Counted from the stretch's first letter, positions 42,732 to 51,578 are shown. The stretch is 64,000 bases of DNA from Breoghania sp. L-A4 (GCF_003432385.1 NZ_CP031841.1:1899579-1963578), one strand, 5' to 3'. Notes: generated by a model from the sequence alone, not told the origin. Translations and numbers: made by a program.

Positions 42732-43445
42732 TGGCCCTTCGTCTTCCTCGAGAACGTCGCCCATCATCTCCGCCTCGGCTTCCCCGAAGTCGCCGGCGGA
42801 CTGGTCGGCATGGGCTACAAGCTTGCGGCAGGCCTCTTTACGGCGGCGGAAGTCGGTGCGCCCCACAAGCGCGAGCGGCTCTTCATCCTCGCCATCCGCG
42901 AGGGACACGAACTGGCCGACCCCGCGCGCCTGCTCTGGCACCCGGTCGAGTGGCGGGAACCGGACGGAACTGCTGCGGCTTTGGCCGACGCCGCGAGCCA
43001 GCGCCAACGAGAACAGGCAGACGAAGCCGACGCCGTCGCAGACAGCGGGCCAGCACGGGATGAACCTCGCGACGACGGCCGCGCTCTGGCCGACGCCGAT
43101 GGCGAACGACGGCTGCAAACCGAGCGCAGGCAACCGCAAGACGGCCGATCTGAGCCACGCCAGCCGTATGTGGATGACGCCGACAGCGCGCGATCACAAG
43201 GATGGGACGACGACATTGGCGAACACACCGGTGAACGGCCTGCTTGGCCGCCAGGTCCTGGTGACGCCGATGGCTGGGAGCGATACCTCGGAGCCGCGCC
43301 GGCCCTTGAACCCGCTGTTCGTCGAGGCGCTGATGGGCTGGCCCACCGGGTGGACCGGCTTCGCCTCTGTGGCAACGGCGTGGTCCCCCTGGTTGCGGCG
43401 CATGCGCTGCGAACTCTCGCGGCTGAACTGCTGGCCGATGGATGA
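42732..43445 (+). pseudogene. DNA cytosine-5 methyltransferase, C-terminal remnant
   Basis: A TAG at 42729 precedes the frame, which begins at WPFVFLENVAHHLRLGFPEVAGGLVGMGYKLAAGLFTAAEVGAPHKRERLFI. This is motif VI (ENV) and motif VIII of Dcm enzymes. It ends with the motif X sequence VDRLRLCGNGVVPLVAAHALRTL. Motifs I and IV, including the catalytic PCxxxS, are gone, so the remnant is inactive. A second frame one base on (to 43458) is also open across the same region and carries other Dcm-like signatures. Confidence 0.8.
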
Positions 43446-43454
43446 GGTGACGGC

Positions 43455-43730
43455 ATGAAGCAATCGCGCGCCATGTCGCTGCTCGAGTCCGTCGCCAACG
43501 TGATCGTCGGCTACGGCGTCGCCGTGGTCACGCAGATCCTTATCTTCCCGGTCTTCGGGCTGCACACGACGCTGGCCCAGAACCTGAAGATGGGTGCGGT
43601 GTTCACCGTGGTGAGCATAGCGCGGTCCTACGTCCTGCGGCGCCTGTTCGAGGCGATCCACTATCGGTCGCTGGTTGTCTTTCCGAAGAAGGGGCTTAAG
43701 AACCTGGATCACCTTGGCCCTCGGTCCTAG
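43455..43730 (+). CDS. DUF7220 family small membrane protein
   Basis: A 91-residue protein (MKQSRAMSLLESVANVIVGYGVAVVTQILIFPVFGLHTTLAQNLKMGAVFTVVSIARSYVLRRLFE) with two hydrophobic helices, matching the DUF7220 family of phage proteins. Its start overlaps the end of the alternative frame of the methyltransferase remnant. The last 25 residues are unlike the family and may be acquired by loss of the original stop. Function unknown. Confidence 0.8.
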   Translation: MKQSRAMSLLESVANVIVGYGVAVVTQILIFPVFGLHTTLAQNLKMGAVFTVVSIARSYVLRRLFEAIHYRSLVVFPKKGLKNLDHLGPRS

Positions 43731-43782
43731 TTTTGAGGTATGCACAGCATGCAGCTGAATTCTCGTAGCAAGGACGCCCAGG

Positions 43783-44528
43783 GTGCCATCAATTGATAAC
43801 TTGGACGAAGGAGATCGTGATGCTGAGCGCGTCCAAGGTCTCATGGTTGATGTCGAATCTTCATTTGCGACCCGTGTCCTGCCGAGCCTAGTGGCGATTT
43901 ATGCCTCACATCACCTGAATCCCGAGGCCCCAGTCCAAGTGGGCACGGGGATCTTGATAGACCACAAGTCGCGTCCGGTCCTTGTGACCGCGCGGCACGT
44001 ACTTCGTGGCCACAACTTCGACGAGGAGCCCGCTGAGAAAGCATTTCATATTGACGGAAGGTGGGTCTACGTCGGTGACGGTCCCAGATCTCTATCTGAG
44101 GCTAAAGATCGAGATCTAGCTGCGTTCTACGCCGATGAATTTAAATTTCGCCAACTCTTGCCGCCACCCGCTGTAACTGCCGCCAACGAGACGGCGAACG
44201 TAATCACTATCGGTGGGTTTCTCTCGCGCGATTTCAAAAGGGATGGGGTGTTCTGCAGCCCAAGCCGTGGGTCTACAGCAACAAAAGTGTCGGGGATGAA
44301 AGCGGCATGGTCGGTCTTCTCTACCCGAAGCGGCACAACGTGGAGTCCAAAACAAGCGAAGCGATATTCAATTCTATACCACGCGGCCTCTCGGGTGGGC
44401 CGATGTTGAATACAGTGAATCTTTTGAACGGAATGGTCGAAATAGTTGGAGTATTCACTGAGCAAAGCGATGGAACTGCGCGGGGAGAATGCGCCACCCT
44501 CGTTTCAAGTTTGTTGAACCAAATGTAG
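43783..44528 (+). pseudogene. Trypsin-like serine peptidase, frameshifted
   Basis: The first frame (GTG 43783 or ATG 43843 as start) carries LPSLVAIYASHH, GTGILIDHKSRPVLVTARHVLRGHN with the catalytic His, and KDRDLAAFYADEF with the Asp. The second frame, reached by adding one G at 44245-44248, continues PKPWVYSNKSVGDESGMVGLLYPKRHNVE and IPRGLSGGPMLNTVNL with the nucleophilic Ser. All three catalytic residues are therefore present when the shift is repaired, giving about 248 residues. There is no signal peptide, so it should act inside the cell. The lower GC suggests recent acquisition by the prophage. Confidence 0.7.
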
Positions 44529-44618
44529 CGGCAGGGCGAATTTGTCTGGGTTTGCGCGATGATGAGAAACCGCCGCCCAGATGGACGGCGGTATCGAGCT
44601 CGACTTTCGGCGTGCGCG

Positions 44619-45191
44619 TCAGTCGCGCGGCAGGCTGTAGACCCGCCCTCGGCCCTCGACCTTCTCGGAGGTTACTTCGAGCCCGAGCTTCTTCTTCAGG
44701 GCCCCGGCCATCGCGCCGCGCACCGTGTGCGACTGCCAGCCCGTCGCGGCCATGATCTCCTCGATGGTCGCGCCGTCCGGTGCGCGCAGCATGGCGATCA
44801 GCGTGGCCTGCTTGGTGCCCTCGCGCGGCGTGCGCGCCTTGGGCGTGGCTTCGGGTCCGGTGGGGGTGTCCGGCGCGGGCTTCTCTGTCGGCGCGTCCGT
44901 CGCGCCCGCAGGCGCGGTGTTCGCGTCCTCGGGCTCGATGCCGATGGCGGCGAGGCCAGCGTCGGTGGCGACCAGTGTGACGCCGTGGCCGTCTCCGGTC
45001 TCGCGCCAGACGGGTTCGCCCTTGCGCATGTCCGCGTCGACCTCCTGCAGGAAGCCCTTCGCGAGCATCGCGCCGACCACCTTGGCGGCAGCGCCGCCGC
45101 GCAGGCTCTCGGGCAGCGGCAGGGCGATGCGGTCCTCGCGCTGTGCGGCGGCGCTCAGGATCAGGGCTTGGGTATCGGAAAGCTTGGACAT
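44619..45191 (-). CDS. DUF3489 domain protein
   Basis: A 190-residue protein with two DNA-binding-like modules. The first (residues 5-85) has LSDTQALILSAAAQREDRIALPLPESL. A linker rich in Pro, Ala and Thr follows, then the DUF3489 domain with REGTKQATLIAMLRAPDGATIEEIMAATGWQSHTVRGAMAGALKKKLGLEV. The latter is a winged helix-type fold found in prophages. It probably binds DNA as a regulator. Confidence 0.88.
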   Translation of the reverse strand: MSKLSDTQALILSAAAQREDRIALPLPESLRGGAAAKVVGAMLAKGFLQEVDADMRKGEPVWRETGDGHGVTLVATDAGLAAIGIEPEDANTAPAGATDAPTEKPAPDTPTGPEATPKARTPREGTKQATLIAMLRAPDGATIEEIMAATGWQSHTVRGAMAGALKKKLGLEVTSEKVEGRGRVYSLPRD

Positions 45192-45281
45192 CGTCGTCTC
45201 CCGTATCGGGGCGCGCAGGATGCGGGCCCTTCTACGAGGTCGAGCCCGCCAGTCGGCGGGCGGGACCGGGAGCGGGTCGTC

Positions 45282-45506
45282 TCACTCGGCGTGTTCGCCT
45301 TCGCTGAAGGCCATGTCGGTGATCTCGCGCAACTTGGTGCGGTAGTGGTTCAGGGTGCCGACATGGCCCCAGTTGATCTCGTCGGGGCTGGTCTCGAAAT
45401 GGTCCGCGCTGAGGGCGGCGAGCCGCTCCAGCATCGCGTCGATCTCGGTCTTCGCGGCGATGAAGGCGTCGAGGGCTTTCGTGATGTCGGTCGCGCGGCG
45501 GGTCAT
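45282..45506 (-). CDS. Small prophage protein, unknown function
   Basis: A 74-residue acidic helical protein (MTRRATDITKALDAFIAAKTEIDAMLERLAALSADHFETSPDEINWGHVGTLNHYRTKLREITDMAF); ATG 45506 has AAGGAG upstream. It lies 91 bp downstream of the DUF3489 gene start, reading the same way. Homologues are usual in this type of prophage next to DUF3489. Function unknown. Confidence 0.7.
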   Translation of the reverse strand: MTRRATDITKALDAFIAAKTEIDAMLERLAALSADHFETSPDEINWGHVGTLNHYRTKLREITDMAFSEGEHAE

Positions 45507-45619
45507 CGGGGTGGCTCCTTGGGTCGAGTTGCATCGTTGCGTTGGAGTGACGTTCGCTCCGGTGGCGACGCTTATCAACTCGATAAGCACATGATTTAGA
45601 ATGATAATCGGAGCCGCCG

Positions 45620-46215
45620 ATGCAGGGCATGAGCGAGCGCCAGTACGCCGCGCATGTCGGGCTGTCGCGCGGTGCGATCCAGAAGGCGAAGACGGCCGAG
45701 CGGCTGGTCCTCTATCCCGACGGCAGCATCAACGCGGCCGCCAGCGACGCCAGACGGGCCGAGACGACGGACCCGTCGAAGACGAGAAAGCCGCCCGCGC
45801 CGAAGCTGAAACCCGTCCCGAGGCGGCGGTAGCGGCCGTCGGCGATACTTTGCGCGAACAGGGTCTGGCGGTCCCCGCCATCGGCGGCGGCACCACGTTC
45901 CTGCAGGCGAAGACCGCGAACGAGGTGCTGAAGGCGCAGGAACGGCGCATCCGGCTCCAGAAGCTGAAGGGGGAGTTGATCGAGCGGGCCCGCGCGCTGG
46001 CGCTGGTGTTCCGGCTGGCGCGGGAGGAACGGGACACGTGGGTGAACTGGCCTGCGCGCGCCGCGGCGCTGATGGCGGCCGAGCTCTCGGCCTCGTGCAG
46101 CGACGCGACGGGCCAGCAAATCACCGTGGAGCCAGCCGCGATGCAGAAGGTCCTTTCGAGTCATGTACGCGCCCACCTCGACGAACTCGCCGAGGTCCGG
46201 CCCGACTTCCGGTGA
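45620..46215 (+). pseudogene. Terminase small-subunit-like protein, frameshifted
   Basis: ATG 45620 follows GGAG and begins MQGMSERQYAAHVGLSRGAIQKAKTAERLVLYPDGSINAAASDARRAE, a Nu1-like helix-turn-helix start. The frame ends early at 45832. One added C in the run at 45817-45819 continues into the conserved remainder: GGTTFLQAKTANEVLKAQERRIRLQKLKGELIERARALALVFRLAREERDTWVNWPARAA. The complete protein of about 198 residues resembles phage DNA-packaging small subunits of Rhodobacter and Rhizobium prophages. It lies directly before the large terminase and overlaps its start. Confidence 0.8.
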
Positions 46216-47548
46216 TGATGACGCACTGACGGACCCCGGATCGTTGTTAGGGGCAAGCTTCGATGGCGCGGGCGAGATCCTGCGCGCCTGGGGCAACGGG
46301 CTCCGGCCCGACCCGGACCTGACCGTCTCGGAATGGGCGGACCGGCACCGGATGCTGTCGGGCCGCGCCTCGGCCGAGCCCGGCCGGTATCGCACGGTGC
46401 GCACGCCCTACATGCGCGAGATCATGGACCGGCTCTCGCCCGGCGATCCCACGCAGCGGATCGTGTTCATGAAGGCCGCGCAGGTCGGCGCGACCGAGGC
46501 GGGGAACAACTGGATCGGGTTCGCGATCCACCAGGCGCCGGGCCCGATGCTGGCGGTCCAGCCGACTGTCGAACTGGCCAAGCGCAACTCGCGCCAGCGG
46601 ATCGACCCGCTGATCGACGAAAGCCCGGAACTCCGGGAGCGGGTCAAACCGGCCCGGTCCCGCGACGCGGGCAACACAATGCTGTCGAAGGAATTCGCGG
46701 GCGGCATCCTGATCATGACGGGCGCGAACTCGGCGGTCGGGCTGCGGTCCACTCCGGCGCGGTACATCTTTCTCGACGAGGTCGATGCCTATCCGGCCTC
46801 GGCCGACGAGGAAGGCGACCCGGTGACGCTGGCCGAGGCCAGGTCACTGACCTTCGCCCACCGGCGCAAGGTGCTGCTGGTCTCGACGCCCACCATCCGG
46901 GGGCTGTCGCGCATCGAGCGGGAATACGAGGCGTCCGACCAGCGGCGGTTCTTCGTGCCGTGCCCGCATTGCGGGGCGATGCAGTGGCTGAAATTCGACC
47001 GGCTGCGCTGGCAGAAGGGCCGCCCGGAGACTGCGGAATATCACTGCGAGGGCTGCGACACGCCCATCGCGGAACACCGCAAGACGGCGATGCTGGAGGG
47101 CGGCGAATGGCGGGCGACCGCCGTGGCCGCCGATCCGACCACGGTCGGGTATCACCTCTCGGCGCTCTATTCGCCGATCGGCTGGCTCAGCTGGGAGCGG
47201 ATCGTGCGGGCATGGGACGCGGCTCAAGGTTCGGACGAGGCGATCAAGGCGTTTCGCAACACGATCCTCGGCGAGACATGGGTCGAAACCGGGGAAGCCC
47301 CCGACTGGCAGCGGCTCTACGACCGGCGTGAGCGCTCGACATCCGGCACCGTGCCTGCGGGTGGGCTGTTCCTGACGGCCGGGGCCGACGTGCAGAAGGA
47401 CCGGATCGAAGTCGATGTCTGGGCATGGGGCCGTGGTCTGGAAAGCTGGCTCGTCGATCACGTCGTCATCGAGGGCGGCCCCGACCGGCACGACGCGTGG
47501 TCGGAACTGACCGCGCTGCTGGATCGAACCTCCGCCCCGCCTTCCTGA
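46163..47548 (+). pseudogene. Terminase large subunit (GpA family), C-terminally truncated
   Basis: The ATPase part is well preserved: VFMKAAQVGATEAGNNWIGFAIHQAPGPMLAVQPT with the Walker-A-like loop and YIFLDEVDAYPAS with Walker B. Zinc-ribbon cysteines (PCPHCGAMQWLKFDR, HCEGCDTPI) follow. The nuclease part begins (GADVQKDRIEVDVWAWGRGLESWLVDHVVIEG) but breaks off after WSELTALLDRT, roughly 150-200 residues short of GpA length. At that point the DNA continues in another frame as the end of a capsid gene, so a deletion has removed the rest. Start uncertain. Confidence 0.88.
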
Positions 47549-47880
47549 TCGTGCCCGCCTCGCTGGAGCTGAAGGCCGAACAGCTGGTCGCGCAGAACCT
47601 CGTGCCCGCCGCGACGTCCAGCGTCGTGCCGCAGTCGATCCGGACGCTGGCGCCGATCAGCGAGCCCCGGCTCGACGCCGCCAGCGAGACTGCCTGGTAC
47701 CTGGCGGCCAGTCCGAACCAGATCGACACCATCGAGTACGCCTATCTCGAGGGTCAGCAGGGCGCCTACATCGAGACCCGCAACGGCTTCGACGTCGACG
47801 GCGTCGAGATCAAGTGCCGCCTCGACTTCGGCGCCAAGGCCATCGACTGGCGCGGCCTCTACAAGAACCCGGGCGCGTAA
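47530..47880 (+). pseudogene. Phage major capsid protein, C-terminal remnant
   Basis: From about 47530 one frame reads LRPAFLIVPASLELKAEQLVAQNLVPAATSSVV and DTIEYAYLEGQQGAYIETRNGFDVDGVEIKCRLDFGAKAIDWRGLYKNPGA. This is the C-terminus of the Mu gpT-like major head protein, or of the ClpP-protease/capsid fusion found in such prophages. Nothing of its N-terminus, nor of portal, head-tail or protease genes, is present upstream. The remnant abuts the truncated terminase. It cannot build a head. Confidence 0.82.
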
Positions 47881-47957
47881 CCCGCACCCCATGCTGAACC
47901 CTGACATGCGGGCGGTCCTGACGGGCCGCCCTTCGTCTTTCCACGAGGATCACCCCC

Positions 47958-48293
47958 ATGAAAACCTACGTCCAGCCCGGCAACACCATCACCCTGACAG
48001 CGCCCTATGCCGTCGCCTCGGGCGATGGCCTGCTCGTCGGTTCCATCTTCGGCATCGCCGCCGGGGACGCCGCCATCGCCGAGCCCGTCGAGACCGCGCT
48101 CGTCGGCGTCTTCGACATCACCAAGGTCGGCTCCCAGGCCTGGACCGTCGGCGCCAAGGTTTATTGGGACGACACCAACAAGCGCTGCACTACGGTCGCG
48201 ACTGACAACACGCTGATCGGCGTGGCCGTCGAGGCGGTGGCGAGCGGCGCGGGCGACACCATCGGCCGGGTGCGCCTGAACGCGACGTTCTGA
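47958..48293 (+). CDS. DUF2190 capsid-associated protein
   Basis: A 111-residue protein matching DUF2190: MKTYVQPGNTITLTAPYAVASGDGLLVGSIFGIA, VKVYWDD-type strand with TTVATDNTLIGVAVEAVASGAGDTIGRVRLNATF. Members are capsid decoration or head-associated proteins of phages. It follows the capsid remnant at the expected position and overlaps the next gene by one base. Intact. Confidence 0.88.
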   Translation: MKTYVQPGNTITLTAPYAVASGDGLLVGSIFGIAAGDAAIAEPVETALVGVFDITKVGSQAWTVGAKVYWDDTNKRCTTVATDNTLIGVAVEAVASGAGDTIGRVRLNATF

Positions 48294-48604
48294 TGAGCGC
48301 CTTCGCCGCCGCGCTCAGTGCGCTCTTCGCCAATCCGAACATCGGCCGGGACGCGGTCTACATCGCTGATGGCGGCGCGCCCGTTCTGGTGCGTGCCGTC
48401 GCTCGGCGCGCGGATGTCGTCTCCGACTTCGGCGATGCGCGGCTCTGGTCCGAAACCACGCGGATCGACTTGCGCGTGGCCGAGGTGGCGAACCCGCGTC
48501 CCGGCGACCGCCTCGAGATCGACGGCGATGCCTTCCTGATCCAGGGCGAGCCCGTTCGCGACCGCGAGCGGCTGGTCTGGGCTGTCGATCTGAGGGCCGC
48601 GTGA
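48293..48604 (+). CDS. Head-tail joining protein
   Basis: A 103-residue protein (MSAFAAALSALFANPNIGRDAVYIADGGAPVLVRAVARRADVVSDFGDARLWSETTRIDLRVAEVANPRPGD), typical of head-completion/head-tail joining proteins (gpFII-like beta fold) in alphaproteobacterial prophages. Its ends overlap the genes on both sides by a few bases, as in a compact phage operon. Intact. Confidence 0.8.
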   Translation: MSAFAAALSALFANPNIGRDAVYIADGGAPVLVRAVARRADVVSDFGDARLWSETTRIDLRVAEVANPRPGDRLEIDGDAFLIQGEPVRDRERLVWAVDLRAA

Positions 48605-49233
48605 AACTGAAGCTCGACATCGATTCCGACATCGTCGCGATGATGGCGGCGGAGGTCGCGGCGGGCGAACGCGCGGTGACGGCCGCCATGCGCGAGGCCG
48701 GGACCGGGCTGAAGACGGCGTGGCGGTTGCAGATCACCGGCGCGGGGCTCGGCACACGGCTGGCCAACTCGATCCGCAGCCAGAACTTCCCGAAGTCGGG
48801 CGAGAGCCTGGATGCGGCGGCGCTGGTCTGGTCCAAGGCTCCGGTCATCGTCGGCGCGCACGACACGGGACCGCTGATCCGCTCGAAGGACGGGTTCTGG
48901 CTGGCGATCCCGCTGCCCGCCGCAGGCAAATCCCTGCGCGGCGGCCGGATCACGCCCGGCGAATGGGAGCGGCGGCGCGGCCTGCGCCTGCGGTTTGTCT
49001 ATCGCCGCACTGGCCCGAGCCTGCTGGTAGCCGAGGGCCGGCTGAACACGAAGGGCCAGGCCGTGGTGTCCCGCTCGAAGACCGGGCGCGGAAGGGTCAC
49101 CGCGCCGATCTTCCTGCTGGTGCCGCAGGTCAAGCTGCCGAAACGGCTGGACCTGGCGCGGGATGCGGAGCGCGCAGTGGATGGTATACCGGGGATGATC
49201 GTGGCGAATTGGGTGGAGGGTTACGTTGCGTGA
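48601..49233 (+). CDS. DUF6441 phage protein (tail-completion type)
   Basis: A 210-residue protein with a GTG start overlapping the previous stop. MKLKLDIDSDIVAMMAAEVAAGERAVTAAMREAGTGLKTAWR begins the DUF6441 family, which lies between head-tail joining and tail tube genes in these phages. The C-terminal part (SKTGRGRVTAPIFLLVPQVKLPKRLDLARDAERAVDGIPGMI) is the conserved core. A neck or tail-completion role is inferred from the position. Intact. Confidence 0.85.
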   Translation: MKLKLDIDSDIVAMMAAEVAAGERAVTAAMREAGTGLKTAWRLQITGAGLGTRLANSIRSQNFPKSGESLDAAALVWSKAPVIVGAHDTGPLIRSKDGFWLAIPLPAAGKSLRGGRITPGEWERRRGLRLRFVYRRTGPSLLVAEGRLNTKGQAVVSRSKTGRGRVTAPIFLLVPQVKLPKRLDLARDAERAVDGIPGMIVANWVEGYVA

Positions 49234-49348
49234 CCCGCCCCAGCCTTCACAAACGCTATCTGGTTGACAACGAAGCATTGTCTGACCTGCAGGCGCATCG
49301 CCAGATCGATGGTATTCTCGCGATGCTGTTTCAACGTGGAGAATCGCT

Positions 49349-49669
49349 TTGCCGACGCGGAAAGAGATATTGGAGGCGCTGGCTGAGAACCTCGACGACT
49401 TGTCCGATCGAATGGGCGAAAGCAGTGACAGGTATAGGGACGCCGCCGACAGACACGGCAAAAGTATTGAGAAGGCCGGTAGTGATTTCGTTGCGGGTCT
49501 CGTCGGCGGAGCCGCCGTTCTTGCAGGTGGCATGATCGTCGGTGGCGTTCTACGGATCTTCTGGGACCTGCTGGGGGTCTTGAAGGAGCGGGCAGAGGAG
49601 ATCCAAAAGAAGATACAGATGATCGAGTCGATCATCGCGATAAAAAAAATACGGCCCCATGGATTATGA
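49349..49669 (+). CDS. Hypothetical protein with glycine-rich membrane segment
   Basis: A 106-residue protein with a TTG start, eight bases after GTGGAG. An acidic, helical N-terminus (TRKEILEALAENLDDLSDRMGESSDRYRDAADRHGKS) is followed by a glycine-rich hydrophobic helix (FVAGLVGGAAVLAGGMIVGGVLRIFW) and a basic helical end. The layout of coiled coil plus one glycine-zipper helix resembles small membrane-acting proteins, but I have no family. It is the first of a group of lower-GC genes inserted in the tail region. Confidence 0.5.
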   Translation: MPTRKEILEALAENLDDLSDRMGESSDRYRDAADRHGKSIEKAGSDFVAGLVGGAAVLAGGMIVGGVLRIFWDLLGVLKERAEEIQKKIQMIESIIAIKKIRPHGL

Positions 49670-49889
49670 CTTTGTCGCCAAGAGGTCTTTCGCTGTTTCC
49701 TCGACGATTGAAGAGCGGAAAACTATCCTTAACGGCCTGATATTTTATGAGATTGTTCAAGAAACCTCAGCTCAGGACGGGATGCTTTTGTCGATTGATC
49801 CCGAAAGCGAGGCATTGAATGATTTCTGGGATTGGCTGGACGAAATGAATGAAAACCTGAGCCAGATCGGACATGAGACGACTGCCTAA
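49659..49889 (+). CDS. Small acidic hypothetical protein
   Basis: A 76-residue acidic protein (MDYDFVAKRSFAVSSTIEERKTILNGLIFYEIVQETSAQDGMLLSIDPESEALNDFWDWLDEMNENL) starting inside the end of the membrane-segment gene upstream. Such coupling of a small glycine-zipper protein and an acidic partner recalls toxin/antitoxin or toxin/immunity pairs. That is only a hypothesis; no family is recognised. Confidence 0.45.
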   Translation: MDYDFVAKRSFAVSSTIEERKTILNGLIFYEIVQETSAQDGMLLSIDPESEALNDFWDWLDEMNENLSQIGHETTA

Positions 49890-50034
49890 CGTGGATCCAT
49901 CTCATCAGAGACAATGAGATGACTCCGGCCAGATGTTCAAAGCCTGCCGCCCCAAAAAGAGCGGTCTTGAGAGTCATCAGAAACAGATAGGGAGCCGCGT
50001 CTCGGCGGCTCCCCACTTTACGCTGGCTGCACGG

Positions 50035-50238
50035 TCAGTACTTGGTCGTGCGCGTATTGCCCTTGGGATCCGTCGTAGTGGTGGAGGTCGCCTTCCACCC
50101 GGGCCCCATGATCGTCCGCGAAAGGCCGCTTCCTGTGGCCTTGTAGCTCGTGGACTTGGTGTGGCCACCGCTGCTTTCGGTGACGGTCTTACCGGTGAAG
50201 TTGCCGTTGGTGGAGTGGTAGCTGGTCTTCTTCGTCAT
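50035..50238 (-). CDS. Low-complexity Ser/Thr/Lys-rich small protein
   Basis: A 67-residue protein (MTKKTSYHSTNGNFTGKTVTESSGGHTKSTSYKA ... WKATSTTTTDPKGNTRTTKY) composed mainly of Thr, Ser, Lys and Gly in beta-hairpin-like repeats. It resembles small uncharacterised proteins seen in many bacteria. It is antisense to the surrounding phage genes and part of the inserted group. Function unknown. Confidence 0.5.
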   Translation of the reverse strand: MTKKTSYHSTNGNFTGKTVTESSGGHTKSTSYKATGSGLSRTIMGPGWKATSTTTTDPKGNTRTTKY

Positions 50239-50370
50239 CGTTCCGGTCCTTTCCCTTTACTGGAACCCTGATCGATTTTTCGCTTGAACCCCCGCACTCC
50301 AAGGATGCATAAAAAAGAAGAATCTCGTATCTCAGTAGGATCAAAGAAATTGAGACTCGAGGTGTAAAGG

Positions 50371-51132
50371 TTGCCAGTTCCCATTAACCCCGAACTTCTG
50401 AAGTCCTTAATCGAGGGTCGTTTTGGTTCAGTGGATGACTTTGCGGTGGCGTGGGGGGAACGCGTCAAGGAAAAGCGGCAGTGCCGTGGGAATGCACGCG
50501 ATCGAAACACAATCTATCGGTGGCTGAATAACGGAATTCCGTCGCGGGTCGACGACTTGTTTGGAATCTGCGGAGCTTTGGATATCGATCCGGTGACATT
50601 GCTTCCCTTGGACCAAGATTTCATAGAACATCAGTTCGCCAAAGAACGGCTACGTATCCAAATAAATCCATCTCGACGAACCGATCTTGCGCCCTTTGAC
50701 GCGATTTTCTTGCCCGGTGTTCATTGGCCCTCCAATGAAGTGGCTAACTGCTTCTATGGAAGATCCTGGACGGTTGAGGTCCGCGAACATACTCCATCTG
50801 TTGTATCAGGCGTTTATGCTGCTTTCGAACTAAGTGTGAACGCCGACCAAACCATTCCTCTGGCATTCCACTTTGCTTGGCGAAGGACCAACGCTCGGGA
50901 CCAGATGTGGCGGCCGTACGGCTCGGTGGTACGATATTCTGACCGGACGCTGCTGGTTTCGGAGAGTGGCGATCTTCAATCAGTGAGCGTCAAAAACGCC
51001 GACGACCCGACAGTTGTGGAAACTTTTTTCGGTGCAGGACCCGCGATGTTCAAGATCGCAAGCATACACAGTTTCAGTCTCTCCGTTCAGGTGCCATCTC
51101 AAGCACCGCAGGCCGTTCGCTTTAAGGCCTAG
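50371..51132 (+). CDS. HTH-domain protein with unknown C-terminal domain
   Basis: A 253-residue protein starting at TTG 50371. Residues about 1-85 read as an XRE-like helix-turn-helix (INPELLKSLIEGRFGSVDDFAVAWGERV, NTIYRWLNNGIPSRVDDLFGICGALDIDPVTLL). The remaining 165 residues form a beta-rich domain of unknown type (SWTVEVREHTPSVVSGVYAAFELS, FHFAWRRTNARDQMWRPYGSVVRYSDR). Low GC and position between head and tail genes mark it as cargo. It could be a regulator or a sensor protein of a defence gene. It ends three bases before the tail terminator gene. Confidence 0.55.
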   Translation: MPVPINPELLKSLIEGRFGSVDDFAVAWGERVKEKRQCRGNARDRNTIYRWLNNGIPSRVDDLFGICGALDIDPVTLLPLDQDFIEHQFAKERLRIQINPSRRTDLAPFDAIFLPGVHWPSNEVANCFYGRSWTVEVREHTPSVVSGVYAAFELSVNADQTIPLAFHFAWRRTNARDQMWRPYGSVVRYSDRTLLVSESGDLQSVSVKNADDPTVVETFFGAGPAMFKIASIHSFSLSVQVPSQAPQAVRFKA

Positions 51133-51134
51133 AT

Positions 51135-51554
51135 ATGCCCACCCTCCGTGAAACCATCCTCACCGCGCTGCACGCGCGGCTTTCGGCGTTGCCCGCCACC
51201 GCCCTGCGCGGCGTCGTGCTGCCCGAGCGCGTGCCCAAAGATGGCCTGCTGATCCTGCGCGACGGCGAGCCGGGCGAGCCCGAGGTGACACTGTCGCCGC
51301 TGGCCTACCACTACCAGCACCGCGTCGAGATCGAGGCGGTCGTACAGGGCGGTGACCGTGACGCTGCCTTCGACACGCTGACCGCCAGCATCGGCACGGC
51401 ACTCGCCGCCGACCGCACGCTGGGCGGGCTCTGCGACTGGGTCGAGGCGGAAGCGCCGCGCCCGGTCGATCTGCCGGTCGAGGGCGCGGCCAGCCTGAAG
51501 GCCGCCGTGATCCCGGTCGTGCTGCACTATTCCACGGCCGATCCGCTCGGCTGA
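51135..51554 (+). CDS. Tail terminator/tail completion protein
   Basis: A 139-residue protein (MPTLRETILTALHARLSALPATALRGVVLPERVPKDGLLILRDGEPGEPEVTLSPLAYHYQHRVEIEAVVQ), a family sometimes mislabelled acyl-CoA transferase in databases. It sits before the tail tube in siphophage-like prophages of this class. The alternating strands fit a tail terminator fold. Intact and followed 24 bp later by the tail tube gene. Confidence 0.75.
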   Translation: MPTLRETILTALHARLSALPATALRGVVLPERVPKDGLLILRDGEPGEPEVTLSPLAYHYQHRVEIEAVVQGGDRDAAFDTLTASIGTALAADRTLGGLCDWVEAEAPRPVDLPVEGAASLKAAVIPVVLHYSTADPLG

Positions 51555-51578
51555 TCCCGACAACCCGAGGAGAAAACA

